The translations under genes and the position numbers were made by a program. The notes beneath the pieces are model-generated. The model ran no database searches and was not told the DNA's origin. It saw only the letters and a list, made by a program, of their open reading frames with translations. Shown in pieces: positions 1 to 9,029 of a stretch of 64,000 bases of DNA. Numbering within the stretch: position 1 is the first letter of the stretch; every line of letters begins with the position of its first letter. This stretch comes from Oscillospiraceae bacterium (GTDB lineage: Bacteria > Bacillota > Clostridia > Oscillospirales > Oscillospiraceae), in NCBI GenBank assembly GCA_020025545.1, contig JAHHRX010000007.1:1-64000 (forward strand). The letters are read 5' to 3'.

Positions 1-387
1 AAGTTCAAGCCCGGTACCAATCCCCAGCTGCGCTTCGACATTCTGGAAGAAGTCATCAAGAAGCTGCCCGGCTTCCCCATCGTTCTGCACGGTTCTTCTT
101 CCGTTCCTCAGGAGTATGTTCAGATGATCAATGCCCACGGTGGTGCAATGCCCAACGCTGTCGGCGTGCCCGAGGAGCAGCTGCGTCAGGCTGCTAAGCT
201 GGCTGTCTGCAAGATCAACATCGACTCCGATCTGCGTCTGGCTATGACCGGCACTATCCGTCAGTACTTCGATGAGCATCCCGATCACTTCGATCCTCGT
301 CAGTACCTGAAGCCCGCTCGTGCAAACATCAAGGAACTGGTTCGCCACAAGCTGGTTAACGTCCTTGGCTGCGCCGGCAAGGCCTGA
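1..387 (+). CDS. fba: Fructose-bisphosphate aldolase class II, 3' part
   Basis: The frame is open from the first base, so the start lies outside the window; 128 C-terminal residues are visible. The family splits fructose 1,6-bisphosphate into dihydroxyacetone phosphate and glyceraldehyde 3-phosphate with a divalent metal, in cytosolic glycolysis and gluconeogenesis. Seen here are the segment VLHGSSSVPQEY near visible residue 28 (metal and phosphate binding region) and KINIDSDLRLA near residue 70, both typical of class II aldolases, followed by the usual helical tail. A strong hairpin terminator follows the stop codon, so this is the last gene of its transcript. Identity is confident; the N-terminal half cannot be checked. 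Confidence 0.93.
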   Translation, partial: KFKPGTNPQLRFDILEEVIKKLPGFPIVLHGSSSVPQEYVQMINAHGGAMPNAVGVPEEQLRQAAKLAVCKINIDSDLRLAMTGTIRQYFDEHPDHFDPRQYLKPARANIKELVRHKLVNVLGCAGKA

Positions 388-407
388 TCTCGGTATCAAT
401 TCAAAAG

Positions 408-439
408 AAATGGACACCGCAAAAGCGGTGTCCATTTTT
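408..439 (+). terminator. Rho-independent terminator after fba
   Basis: A 13-bp stem (AAATGGACACCGC, loop AAAA, GCGGTGTCCATTT) runs into a short T tract, 20 bases after the aldolase stop codon. Confidence 0.9.
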
Positions 440-508
440 GTATATCCCACAAATTTTCTGTTTTTCCGCTCTCAATCCGGGAAAATCCCACAATTTTCCG
501 AAAAACAC

Positions 509-537
509 TTGTAATAGCGGCAAGTATGTGGTAAACT
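509..537 (+). promoter_or_regulatory. Predicted sigma-A promoter of prfC
   Basis: TTGTAA at 509-514 and TAAACT at 532-537 are separated by 17 bases, with TGG just before the -10 box. It lies about 45 bases upstream of the prfC start. Confidence 0.55.
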
Positions 538-580
538 TAATTGATTTATTGTAATTATACTCTTTTAGGAGCACGATATT

Positions 581-2173
581 ATGTCAACTATGATAGAAGA
601 AATCAGCCGACGCCGGACATTTGCGATTATTTCCCACCCCGACGCCGGTAAGACAACCCTGACGGAAAAATTCCTGCTGTACGGCGGTGCCATTGCTCAG
701 GCAGGCGTGGTCAAGGGCAAGAAAAATTCCCGTGCCGCCACCTCCGACTGGATGGAGATTGAAAAGCAGCGTGGTATTTCCGTTACCTCCTCCGTCATGC
801 AGTTCCAGTACGGCGGATTCTGCATCAATATTCTGGACACCCCGGGTCACCAGGACTTCTCCGAAGATACCTACCGTACCTTGATGGCCGCCGACTCTGC
901 GGTAATGGTCATTGACGGTGCTAAGGGCGTGGAACCCCAGACCCGGAAACTTTTTAAGGTCTGCGCCATGCGCCACATTCCCATTTTCACCTTCATCAAC
1001 AAAATGGACCGGGAAACCAAGGATCCCTTTGATTTGCTGGACGAGGTGGAGCGTGAGCTGGGCATCGAAACCTATGCCATGAACTGGCCCATCGGCTGCG
1101 GCAAGGATTTCCAGGGTGTCTACGACCGGGAACGGAGCCAGCTGCTCTTCTTCTCCGGCGTAAACGGGCGCAGCCGTGCCGCCAAGCAGGAAATTGACCT
1201 CCACGATCCGCAGGTTGCCGAACTTTTGGGCAGTGAAGCCAAGCATCAGCAGCTTGTTGACGATGTGGAGCTCCTCTCCGCCGGAAGAGATATGGATACG
1301 GAAGCTGTCCGCTGCGGCCAGCTGAGCCCCGTATTCTTTGGCTCTGCACTCACAAACTTCGGTATTGAGCCTTTCCTGGAGGCCTTCCTTAAGCTGACCC
1401 CGCCTCCTCTGGCACGGGAATCCGACTGCGGTGTAATTGACACCTTTGACCCCAATTTCTCCGCTTTCGTCTTCAAAATTCAGGCCAACATGAACAAAGC
1501 CCACCGGGACCGTCTGGCATTCATGCGGATCTGCTCCGGCAAATTCCAGAGAGACACCGAATATTACCATGTGCAGGGCGGCAGAAAGCTTCGCTTGTCC
1601 CAGCCCCAGCAGCTGATGGCTGCGGAGCGTGAGATTGTGGACGAAGCCTACGCAGGAGATGTGATCGGCGTTTTTGACCCCGGCATTTTCTCCATCGGCG
1701 ACACCATTACCGCCGTTGGCAAGAAATTCAAGTTTGCCGGCATCCCGACTTTCGCGCCTGAGCATTTTGCCCGTGTCTCCGCTAAGGACTCCATGAAGCG
1801 CAAGCAGTTCGTAAAGGGCACCGAGCAGATTGCTCAGGAAGGTGCCATTCAGATTTTCAAGGTTCCCAATTCCGGCATGGAAGAAGTCATTGTGGGCGTT
1901 GTTGGTACCTTGCAGTTTGATGTTTTCCAGTACCGTATGAAAAATGAATACGGTGTGGATTTACGAATGGAAGGTCTGCCTTACGAAGAAATCCGTCTCA
2001 TCGACCGTTACCCCGGAGAGCTTTCCGATCTGAACCTCGGCAGCGATGCCGAGCTTCTGGAAGATTACCGCGGCAGAAATCTGCTGGTGTTCTCCAGTTT
2101 CTGGGCCATCGACTTCACCTGTCGCCGCAATCCCGGTCTGGAGCTTTCAGAAATCATTGTAAAAGAAGGGTAA
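581..2173 (+). CDS. prfC: Peptide chain release factor 3 (RF3)
   Basis: This 530-residue translational GTPase recycles RF1/RF2 from terminating ribosomes in the cytosol. The G1 motif SHPDAGKTTLTE is near residue 18, the G3 motif DTPGHQDF near residue 86 and the G4 motif NKMDRE near residue 140. Length matches bacterial RF3 (about 528) and is shorter than EF-G, which has further C-terminal domains. The ATG at 581 has AGGAGC eight bases upstream. It stands alone between its own promoter and terminator. Nothing in the sequence looks unusual. Confidence 0.96.
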   Translation: MSTMIEEISRRRTFAIISHPDAGKTTLTEKFLLYGGAIAQAGVVKGKKNSRAATSDWMEIEKQRGISVTSSVMQFQYGGFCINILDTPGHQDFSEDTYRTLMAADSAVMVIDGAKGVEPQTRKLFKVCAMRHIPIFTFINKMDRETKDPFDLLDEVERELGIETYAMNWPIGCGKDFQGVYDRERSQLLFFSGVNGRSRAAKQEIDLHDPQVAELLGSEAKHQQLVDDVELLSAGRDMDTEAVRCGQLSPVFFGSALTNFGIEPFLEAFLKLTPPPLARESDCGVIDTFDPNFSAFVFKIQANMNKAHRDRLAFMRICSGKFQRDTEYYHVQGGRKLRLSQPQQLMAAEREIVDEAYAGDVIGVFDPGIFSIGDTITAVGKKFKFAGIPTFAPEHFARVSAKDSMKRKQFVKGTEQIAQEGAIQIFKVPNSGMEEVIVGVVGTLQFDVFQYRMKNEYGVDLRMEGLPYEEIRLIDRYPGELSDLNLGSDAELLEDYRGRNLLVFSSFWAIDFTCRRNPGLELSEIIVKEG

Positions 2174-2184
2174 AACCCCTTATT

Positions 2185-2229
2185 ATGGTGCCAATTTCTT
2201 TGGAATTGGCACCATTTCATTATTTTTTA
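2185..2229 (+). terminator. Rho-independent terminator after prfC
   Basis: A 12-bp perfect stem (ATGGTGCCAATT / AATTGGCACCAT) is followed by a T-rich stretch that includes six consecutive T. Confidence 0.85.
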
Positions 2230-2251
2230 CAAATTCTTAAGTGAATCTTAA

Positions 2252-2281
2252 TTGGACGCAGCACTGCTTTCCATGTATAAT
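2252..2281 (+). promoter_or_regulatory. Predicted sigma-A promoter of the glycosyltransferase gene
   Basis: TTGGAC at 2252-2257 and a perfect TATAAT at 2276-2281 are spaced by 18 bases, about 37 bases upstream of the GTG start. Confidence 0.65.
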
Positions 2282-2317
2282 GGGAGCAGAAACATAATGA
2301 AAGGAGCAAGTTGAATC

Positions 2318-3568
2318 GTGATTGAATTTTTAACCAAGCTTAGCGGCCTGCTGATTTTCATCACTGCCATTTGCTACTGCTATCAAATCGTATATCTGTT
2401 CCTCCCATTTGTGGTGAAGAAGCGATACAAGAAACCTTTGCAGAAGAATAAATATGCTATTTTAATTGCGGCAAGAAACGAAGAAGCGGTTCTCCCCCAT
2501 TTGCTGGACAGTATCCATGCGCAGGATTATCCTTCCGAGCTGGTGGATACATTTGTGGTGGCCGATAACTGCACCGACAACACCGCACAGGTAGCCCGGG
2601 AACACGGTGCCACCGTATTCACCCGGTTCAACAAGGCCCGTGTCGGCAAGGGCTACGCTCTTAACTATCTGCTGGATCAAATCAAGCGCAGCTTCGACAT
2701 CAGCCAGTATGATGCTTTTCTGATTTTTGATGCCGACAATCTGCTGCGGCCGGACTACATCTCCAACATGAACCACATGCCCTCCGAAGGCTATCAGGCC
2801 TTCTGCGGCTACCGCAATACCAAGAATTTCGGCACAAACTGGATCACCTCCAGCTACGCTTTGTGGTATCTCCACGAATCCAGCCATATGAACCGCTCCC
2901 GTGATGCCATTCGCTCCTCTGCCTCCGTCAACGGCACCGGCTTTGGCTTCACCAGAGAACTGCTGGAGCAGCTGGGCGGCTGGAACTTCTTCACACTTAC
3001 TGAGGATATTGAGTTCAACACCTGGTGCGCCAGCCATGGTGTGCGCATCGGGTACTGTCAGGACGCCATGCTCTATGACGAGCAGCCTCTGACCTTCCGT
3101 CAGTCCTGGCGCCAGCGTACCAGATGGGCGCAGGGCGGCTATCAGGTTTCTGTAAAATATGTTAAGCATCTTGCTCATGGTCTTTTGAAGGGTGGCTGGC
3201 GCAGCTACGCCTGCTTTGAGCTGATGACCCTCTCCCTTTGGGGTTTTGGCTTCTCCACACTGGTGGGTCTGCTTGCCATGGTCACCACACTGCTGTGCAC
3301 AGCCTCCGGCGGATTCCTCTCCTGTCTTACCTTTACATTTGTCTGCACCTACCTGTCTTTGTTCGCCATGGGCGCATGGACACTGCTGACAGAGTGGAAA
3401 AAGATCGTTGCAACACCTTGGCAGAAGATTCGTTCCCCGTTCTTCTTCCCCTTCTTTATCATGACCTTTGCACCGATCACCATTACTGCGCTGTTCCGGA
3501 AGTTTGACTGGTCCCCCATTGAGCATACCGTTGCAATTTCTGCAAAGCAGCTGCAAAAGAATTCCTAA
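2318..3568 (+). CDS. Membrane family 2 glycosyltransferase
   Basis: This 416-residue integral membrane processive-type GT2 enzyme would transfer sugar from a nucleotide sugar to a surface polysaccharide or lipid at the inner membrane. Visible features are an N-terminal membrane helix (about residues 8-32), the nucleotide-binding stretch ILIAARNEE (about 48-56), FDADN (about 139-143), the general-base region LTEDIEF, and QRTRWAQGG matching QxxRW, which marks processive GT2 enzymes; about three C-terminal membrane helices follow. The start is GTG at 2318, ten bases after AAGGAGC; the nearby TTG at 2311 is closed by a stop after four codons. It is a single-gene transcript. The sugar and acceptor cannot be told from sequence. 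Confidence 0.85.
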   Translation: MIEFLTKLSGLLIFITAICYCYQIVYLFLPFVVKKRYKKPLQKNKYAILIAARNEEAVLPHLLDSIHAQDYPSELVDTFVVADNCTDNTAQVAREHGATVFTRFNKARVGKGYALNYLLDQIKRSFDISQYDAFLIFDADNLLRPDYISNMNHMPSEGYQAFCGYRNTKNFGTNWITSSYALWYLHESSHMNRSRDAIRSSASVNGTGFGFTRELLEQLGGWNFFTLTEDIEFNTWCASHGVRIGYCQDAMLYDEQPLTFRQSWRQRTRWAQGGYQVSVKYVKHLAHGLLKGGWRSYACFELMTLSLWGFGFSTLVGLLAMVTTLLCTASGGFLSCLTFTFVCTYLSLFAMGAWTLLTEWKKIVATPWQKIRSPFFFPFFIMTFAPITITALFRKFDWSPIEHTVAISAKQLQKNS

Positions 3569-3573
3569 GAAAA

Positions 3574-3606
3574 AACATCCACCGAAAGTTCGGTGGATGT
3601 TTTTTT
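3574..3606 (+). terminator. Rho-independent terminator after the glycosyltransferase
   Basis: Stem ACATCCACCGA / TCGGTGGATGT is followed by seven T. Confidence 0.9.
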
Positions 3607-3622
3607 ATACGGAAGCAGATGC

Positions 3623-3658
3623 AAAAGCTCCCGCCCTCTGAAGCAGGCGGGAGCTTTT
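3623..3658 (-). terminator. Terminator of the malQ-glgP transcript
   Basis: A 13-bp stem AAAAGCTCCCGCC / GGCGGGAGCTTTT lies just past the glgP stop codon. Read on the minus strand it ends in a short T run, and it faces the plus-strand terminator 17 bases away. Confidence 0.75.
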
Positions 3659-3665
3659 CGGTTGC

Positions 3666-5999
3666 TTAGTACTGAGTGGGCTTGATATGCCAGATCTCGT
3701 CGGCGTACTGACGAATGGTACGGTCGGAAGAGAACTTTGCACCGCTGGCAATATTCATCAGGCACTTTCTGCCAAACTCCAGACGGTTGCTGTAGTCGTG
3801 ATTGGCCTGCAGCTTGGCATCCATATAAGATGCATAGTCTAGCAGGACAAAGTAATGGTCGGGTCTGTGCCAGGAGGCACCGTCCAGCAGAGCGTGATAC
3901 AGCTCCCTCTGATCATCGTCAGTGGGAACGGTTCCGTCTACCAATGTGTCAATGGCACGGTGCAGGTAACGGTTGGAGTTATAGATATCACGGCTGCAAT
4001 AGGTATCCCGGCAGCTGTTGATCTGATCCACGGTAGCACCGAAGATATACTCGTTTTCAATACCGGCTTCCTTTGTAATCTCCACATTGGCGCCGTCCAT
4101 GGTGCCCAGTGTTACGGCACCGTTCAGCATCAGCTTCATGTTGCCGGTGCCGGATGCTTCTGTTCCGGCAGGAGAAATCTGCTCGGAGATATCAGCAGCA
4201 GGGATGATATGCTCGGCATAGGAGCAGTTATAGTTCTGAACAAATACCACCTTCAGCTTGTCGCTGACTGCAGGATCGTTGTTGATCATCTTGGCAATCC
4301 GGTTGATATAGCGGATAATAGCCTTTGCGCGGGCATAGCCGGGCGCGGACTTAGCGCCGAAGATAAATGCGGTAGGTTGGAAGTAAGGCAGCTCGCCATC
4401 CTTCAGGCGGAAGTAAATATCCACAATGCTCAGAGCATTCATCAGCTGGCGCTTGTACTCATGCAAACGCTTAACCTGCACATCAAACACAAAGTCGGGA
4501 TTCAGCTGGATGCCTTCCTTCTTTGCGATAATTGCGCAAAGCTGCTCCTTCTTCTGGCGCTTGATGGTGTTGAACTGGTGAACCATGTCGTCGTCGATCA
4601 TAGGCTTCAGCTTTGCCAGACGATCCAGATCCTTCATAAAGTCCGAGCCCACACGGTAATGGATCATTCGGGACAGCTCAGGGTTGCACAGTCCGATCCA
4701 GCGGCGGGGTGTCACACCGTTTGTCTTGTTCTGAAAGCGCTCAGGGAACACCTGATACCACTCCTTGAAGCAGTCGTCCTTCAGAATCTGAGAGTGGATC
4801 TCTGCAACGCCGTTAACATAGCTGCCCACATAAACGGACAGGTTTGCCATGTGTGCGGTATTGTCACGGATAATGAACAGGTTGGGATGCTCAGACTTCA
4901 GCTTGGCATCGATGCGGCAGATGATGTCCACGATTTCGGGCACAACACTGCGCAGCAGGTCCAGATTCCACTTTTCCAGTGCCTCACCCATAACGGTGTG
5001 GTTGGTGTAGGAGAAGGTTTTCTGGGCAATGTCGAAGCTCTGCTCGAAATCCATCCCCTCCAGCATCAGGAGCCGGATCAGTTCGGGAATGGACATTGCG
5101 GGATGCGTATCATTCAGCTGAACTGCGTAGAAATCAGCAAAATGTGTCATGTCATTGCCATGCGCGTTCTTATACACGCGAATCATATCCTGCAAGGATG
5201 CAGAAGACAACAGATACTGCTGCTTGATCCGCAGGCGCTTTCCCTCCCATGTGGAGTCATTGGGGTAAAGAACACGGGTAATGTCCTCAGCCTTGTTCTT
5301 CTGTGCCAGTGCACGCAGATAGTCCTGATCGTTAAAAGCGTTAAAGTCCAGCTCTTCCACGGCCTCACACTGCCACAGACGCAGGGTATTGATATTATCG
5401 GTACCATAACCGATAACAGGCACATCGTAAGGCACTGCCAGCACATCATGGTCAGCAAAGTGAACCTTCACCGTGTGGTTATAGCGGCGGTAAGACCAGG
5501 GATCGCCGTACTTTGTCCAGTCATCCGCTGCCTCGCACTGATTGCCCTCAGCATCAAACTTCTGCTTAAACAGGCCGAAGCGATAGCGCAGACCGTAGCC
5601 GGACAGAGGAAGGTTGCAGGTGGCAGCGCTATCCAGGAAGCAGGCAGCCAGTCTGCCGAGGCCGCCGTTACCCAGCGCAGCGTCCTCTACATCCTCAAGG
5701 ATGGCCAAATCCACGCCCCGCTCTGCAAAGAGCTTTTTCATATCGTCAAGAATGCCCAGATTATAGAGGTTAGAGTAGACCAAACGGCCAATCAGATACT
5801 CAGCAGAGAAATAGTACGCCTTTCTCTCGTGCATACGGGTGCGCTTGCTGCGATTCCAGTTATCGGAAATCGCCATCATAACGGCTTCGCCCAGAGCTTC
5901 ATGCAGCTCCTGAGGGGTTGCCTCCTGCAAGGACACATCGTAGGTGTACTTCAGCTGTGCCTCGGTCCACTTCAAAATGTTCAGGCAATTATAACTCAT
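3666..5999 (-). CDS. glgP: Glycogen/maltodextrin phosphorylase
   Basis: This 777-residue GT35 enzyme phosphorolyses alpha-1,4-glucans to glucose 1-phosphate in the cytosol with pyridoxal phosphate. The PLP-site segment EASGTGNMKLMLNGA, containing the Schiff-base lysine, is near residue 630; NGGLGRLAACFLDS near residue 113 and FVQNYNCSYAEHIIPAAD near residue 590 are also family signatures. Length is normal for a bacterial GlgP/MalP. It starts 33 bases after the malQ stop on the same strand, so the two are probably cotranscribed: MalQ rebuilds long maltodextrins that GlgP then shortens. Whether glycogen or imported maltodextrin is the main substrate cannot be decided. Confidence 0.95.
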   Translation of the reverse strand: MSYNCLNILKWTEAQLKYTYDVSLQEATPQELHEALGEAVMMAISDNWNRSKRTRMHERKAYYFSAEYLIGRLVYSNLYNLGILDDMKKLFAERGVDLAILEDVEDAALGNGGLGRLAACFLDSAATCNLPLSGYGLRYRFGLFKQKFDAEGNQCEAADDWTKYGDPWSYRRYNHTVKVHFADHDVLAVPYDVPVIGYGTDNINTLRLWQCEAVEELDFNAFNDQDYLRALAQKNKAEDITRVLYPNDSTWEGKRLRIKQQYLLSSASLQDMIRVYKNAHGNDMTHFADFYAVQLNDTHPAMSIPELIRLLMLEGMDFEQSFDIAQKTFSYTNHTVMGEALEKWNLDLLRSVVPEIVDIICRIDAKLKSEHPNLFIIRDNTAHMANLSVYVGSYVNGVAEIHSQILKDDCFKEWYQVFPERFQNKTNGVTPRRWIGLCNPELSRMIHYRVGSDFMKDLDRLAKLKPMIDDDMVHQFNTIKRQKKEQLCAIIAKKEGIQLNPDFVFDVQVKRLHEYKRQLMNALSIVDIYFRLKDGELPYFQPTAFIFGAKSAPGYARAKAIIRYINRIAKMINNDPAVSDKLKVVFVQNYNCSYAEHIIPAADISEQISPAGTEASGTGNMKLMLNGAVTLGTMDGANVEITKEAGIENEYIFGATVDQINSCRDTYCSRDIYNSNRYLHRAIDTLVDGTVPTDDDQRELYHALLDGASWHRPDHYFVLLDYASYMDAKLQANHDYSNRLEFGRKCLMNIASGAKFSSDRTIRQYADEIWHIKPTQY

Positions 6000-6032
6000 T
6001 TTTCAATCTCCCATCAATCAAGAAAACTATTT

Positions 6033-7514
6033 TTATTTATCTCCCAGACGGCCGTAGAGCTTCATAAGCTCATAGAGCCGCTCGGCCAAACCGTTTCCGG
6101 TAAAGCCTTCCTTCGCACGCCAAGTCCAGTTAGCGTCCGTCAAAGTACCGGGGAAATTCATTCTGGATTCTGCGCCCAGATTCAGCAGATCCTGCATCAG
6201 GATTACGCACAAATCGGACACAGAGGATACTGCCGTCCGGATGACGCCCCAGACCAGCCCCTCCTCTTGGTTAAGCCGCATATATTCCTTTGCATACGCC
6301 ACAGCATCTTCGCCTGCGGTTTCAAACCACTGCCGCATAGTCATATTGTCATGCGTACCGGTATAGCAAACAGAATTTCTGGTATAGGTATGGGGCAGAT
6401 AATCAGAAGGCTCCCGAGAGTCAAAAGCAAAGCCCAGAACCTTCATACCGGGCAGGTTGCTCTCGTCCCGCAGATCCAAAACCTCCTGCGTAAGGAAGCC
6501 CAGATCCTCAGCAATAAGCCGCAACTCAGGAAGACTCTTTTGCACCTTACGAATGAAGGGCAGACCGGGGCCTTTCATCCACTGACCATTGCGTGCGGTT
6601 GCATCGCCGAAGGGAACGGACCAATATGCCTCAAAGCCACGGAAATGATCCATACGAACCACATCGTACAGCTCGCCGGCAGCAGCCAAACGGTTGATCC
6701 ACCAGCTGTAATCTTCCTTTTCCAGCAAATCCCAGCGGTACAGGGGATTGCCCCACAGCTGTCCGTCTTCAGAAAATGCATCCGGGGGGCAGCCCGCCAC
6801 TGCAATTGGGTTCAGCTGCTCATCCAGCTGGAACAAGTCGGGGTTACTCCATACATCAGAAGAGTCATACGGCACATAGATTGGCACATCGCCGATGATG
6901 CTGATGCCGTTTGCACGGGCGTAATCCCGCAGCGCCTTCCACTGCTTAAAGAATATAAACTGGACAAAGCAGTAGAACCGAATTTCACTTTTCAATTCCT
7001 GCCGTGCCTGCCAGACAGCATCCACATTGCGGTATTTCAGACCATCTTCCCATTGATACCAGGGCTTTCCCTGATATTTTTCCTTCAGTGCCATAAAGAG
7101 GGCAAAATCCGGTAGCCATCCGCTGTTTTCCTGGCAGAATGTCTCAAACTCCGCACCGGGCTGGAAGCGCCCATATGCACGGCGCAGAACATCCAAACGA
7201 TTGTTATAGAGGATACCGAAATTGACCTTCTCCTCCTGATCTTCCCAGCGAATGCACTCCACTTCCTCACGAAGGAGAAGTCCTTCTTCGATCAGCGTAT
7301 CCAGATCGATCAAATAGTGGTTGCCTGCAAAGGTGGAGCAGGACTGATAAGGGGAGTCTCCGTAGCCGGTAGGTGTCAGCGGAAGAATCTGCCAATACTT
7401 TTGTCCGGCTTTCTTTAAAAAGTCCACGAATGCAAAGGCTTGCTTTCCCATGGTGCCGATGCCATAAGGCCCGGGCAGCGAGGTAATGTGCATTAAAATG
7501 CCACTTTCACGCAT
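6033..7514 (-). CDS. malQ: 4-alpha-glucanotransferase (amylomaltase)
   Basis: This 493-residue GH77 enzyme moves maltosyl and longer glucan units between maltodextrins, releasing glucose. Typical segments are ILMHITSLPGPYGIGTMG at the N-terminus, GDVPIYVPYDSSDVW near residue 208, VVRMDHFRGFEAYW near residue 285 (nucleophile Asp region), IAEDLGFLT near residue 330 and GTHDNMTMRQW near residue 385. An in-frame upstream ATG at 7571 lies inside the structured leader; the ATG at 7514 is chosen because AAGGAGC sits just upstream. It is the first gene of a probable malQ-glgP operon, preceded by a folded 5' leader starting near the predicted transcription start. Confidence 0.94.
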   Translation of the reverse strand: MRESGILMHITSLPGPYGIGTMGKQAFAFVDFLKKAGQKYWQILPLTPTGYGDSPYQSCSTFAGNHYLIDLDTLIEEGLLLREEVECIRWEDQEEKVNFGILYNNRLDVLRRAYGRFQPGAEFETFCQENSGWLPDFALFMALKEKYQGKPWYQWEDGLKYRNVDAVWQARQELKSEIRFYCFVQFIFFKQWKALRDYARANGISIIGDVPIYVPYDSSDVWSNPDLFQLDEQLNPIAVAGCPPDAFSEDGQLWGNPLYRWDLLEKEDYSWWINRLAAAGELYDVVRMDHFRGFEAYWSVPFGDATARNGQWMKGPGLPFIRKVQKSLPELRLIAEDLGFLTQEVLDLRDESNLPGMKVLGFAFDSREPSDYLPHTYTRNSVCYTGTHDNMTMRQWFETAGEDAVAYAKEYMRLNQEEGLVWGVIRTAVSSVSDLCVILMQDLLNLGAESRMNFPGTLTDANWTWRAKEGFTGNGLAERLYELMKLYGRLGDK

Positions 7515-7546
7515 AGCAATTGCTCCTTTTTTTGATTTGTGATAAT

Positions 7547-7669
7547 AATGCGTGGTTTCAGGCGACCCCATCAGTCAGGGGAAAACCGGTTCTGAACTGC
7601 TGGATATTCCGGCAATTCTTGGGCATTGGGCGCCGGGCTTTATGCTCAGCCACTGAAGTACCACGCATT
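7547..7669 (-). ncRNA. Structured RNA leader upstream of malQ, class unknown
   Basis: Read on the minus strand, the leader opens with AATGCGTGGT-AC-TTCAG (7669-7653) and closes with CTGAA-ACCACGCATT (7561-7547): a 15-bp long-range stem with one 2-base bulge enclosing about 90 bases. Inside are CCGGC/GCCGG and CCCC/GGGG hairpins. The predicted promoter places the transcription start almost exactly at the 5' arm, and the 3' arm ends about 17 bases before the malQ ribosome binding site. This is the layout of a cis-regulatory aptamer. I compared it by eye with the major riboswitch consensus motifs (TPP, cobalamin, SAM, glycine, purine, c-di-GMP, PreQ1, T-box) and found no match. Confidence 0.6.
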
Positions 7670-7672
7670 TAG

Positions 7673-7701
7673 AGAGTAATACTATTTTTCTCATTTGTCA
7701 A
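7673..7701 (-). promoter_or_regulatory. Predicted sigma-A promoter of malQ-glgP
   Basis: On the minus strand TTGACA (7701-7696), a 17-base spacer and TACTCT (7678-7673). The start site would fall near 7668, at the base of the leader stem. Confidence 0.75.
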
Positions 7702-7797
7702 GAAAAACCAGTTGCGCAAAGTCTATTTTTTCCAATTTTAGCAAAAATGATACGGATTTTCGTAAGAAATTCCAAATTTCATATTGCCGTTTTATCC

Positions 7798-7830
7798 TTA
7801 AAAAACGGGCCTGCCACACAGCAGGCCCGT
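7798..7830 (-). terminator. Terminator of the sugar ABC ATPase gene
   Basis: Stem ACGGGCCTGC / GCAGGCCCGT, loop of six, then a T run on the minus strand, 12 bases past the stop codon. Confidence 0.9.
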
Positions 7831-7841
7831 AGTGCTTACGC

Positions 7842-9029
7842 TCAGGCTTCCAGATTGATACCAGTCTCCTTATTAAACACATGGCAAACATTGCCATGGA
7901 AGGAAAACTTCACATGTGCACCGGTAGCAAGGGCCGCAACCTCTGCACCGGTCATGTTCATAGTAGAAACCACCAGAACCACGTCACGGCCCATAGCTGT
8001 CACATGGAGATGAACCGTAGAGCCCATCATCTCGTGGACATCCACAACAGCTTCGATGCCCTCATCCGCCAGAGAGATATGCTCGGGACGAACACCCAGA
8101 GTGATTTCCTGCTCTGCCACATTGTTTGCGTTCAGTGCAGCCTGCTTATCCTCAGACAGCTCAACAGTAGCATTGCCCAGCACAACAGCATACTTGCCAT
8201 TCTGCTTAATAAGCTTTGCGTCGAAGAGGTTCATCTGAGGCGTTCCGATGAAGCCGGCGACAAACAGGTTATAAGGATGGTTAAAGACTTCCTGAGGAGT
8301 ACCAATCTGCTGGATAAAGCCGTCCTTCATAATGACAATACGGTCACCCAAAGTCATGGCCTCAGTCTGGTCATGGGTAACATAGATAAAGGTTGTATCG
8401 ATACGTTCACGCAGCTTGATGATTTCAGCACGCATCTGGTTACGCAGTTTTGCATCCAGGTTGCTAAGAGGCTCATCCATCAGCATGACCTGAGGATTAC
8501 GGACGATGGCACGGCCGATGGCAACACGCTGACGCTGGCCGCCGGACAGAGCCTTGGGCTTACGACCCAGATACTGGGTAATGTCCAGGATCTCAGCAGC
8601 CTGCTTAACCTGCCTGTCGATCTCATCCTTGGGGGTGTGACGCAGCTTCAAAGCAAAAGCCATGTTGTCATACACAGTCATGTGGGGATACAGAGCGTAG
8701 TTCTGGAAGACCATGGCGATATCACGGTCTTTGGGTGCCACATCGTTCACAAGACGATCGCCGATGTACAGCTCACCCTCGGAGATTTCCTCAAGGCCTG
8801 CAATCATACGCAGAGTGGTGGACTTACCGCAGCCGGAAGGACCGACCAGAACGATAAATTCCTTATCCTTGATCTCCAGATTGAACTCCTGAACTGCTAC
8901 GACACCCTGATCGGTAATCTGCAGGTTGTTCTTTTTCTCTTCCTGCGCACCCTTCTTCTTTTTCTTCTTGGTGTCGTCGCCGCTGAACGGGTAGATCTTT
9001 TTGACATTCTTAAGAGTTACATTTGCCAT
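7842..9029 (-). CDS. Multi-sugar ABC transporter ATPase, MsmX/UgpC type
   Basis: This 395-residue cytosolic ATPase would energise carbohydrate ABC importers; family members often serve several permeases, and none is encoded nearby, which fits a shared ATPase. Walker A GPSGCGKST is near residue 69, the Q-loop in VFQNYALYPHMT near residue 112, signature LSGGQRQR near residue 165, Walker B VMLMDEPLSNLD near residue 182, the H-loop in YVTHDQTEA near residue 220, and a C-terminal TOBE region with GVRPEHI. A lysine-rich insert (about residues 21-32) is unusual near the N-terminus. The start MANVTLKNVKKIY matches the family, but no good ribosome binding site precedes it; see the leader entry. Confidence 0.92.
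   Translation of the reverse strand: MANVTLKNVKKIYPFSGDDTKKKKKKGAQEEKKNNLQITDQGVVAVQEFNLEIKDKEFIVLVGPSGCGKSTTLRMIAGLEEISEGELYIGDRLVNDVAPKDRDIAMVFQNYALYPHMTVYDNMAFALKLRHTPKDEIDRQVKQAAEILDITQYLGRKPKALSGGQRQRVAIGRAIVRNPQVMLMDEPLSNLDAKLRNQMRAEIIKLRERIDTTFIYVTHDQTEAMTLGDRIVIMKDGFIQQIGTPQEVFNHPYNLFVAGFIGTPQMNLFDAKLIKQNGKYAVVLGNATVELSEDKQAALNANNVAEQEITLGVRPEHISLADEGIEAVVDVHEMMGSTVHLHVTAMGRDVVLVVSTMNMTGAEVAALATGAHVKFSFHGNVCHVFNKETGINLEA

Noticed and set aside
3855..7115. A 1,086-codon open frame antisense to glgP and malQ
   Set aside because: It has no binding site or domain and mirrors the codon usage of two well-supported genes on the other strand.
8940..8975. Poly-lysine run in the sugar ABC ATPase as a possible frameshift site
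   Set aside because: The frame continues into a complete ATPase; the AAG/AAA run is in-frame insertion and no alternative frame gives a meaningful product.
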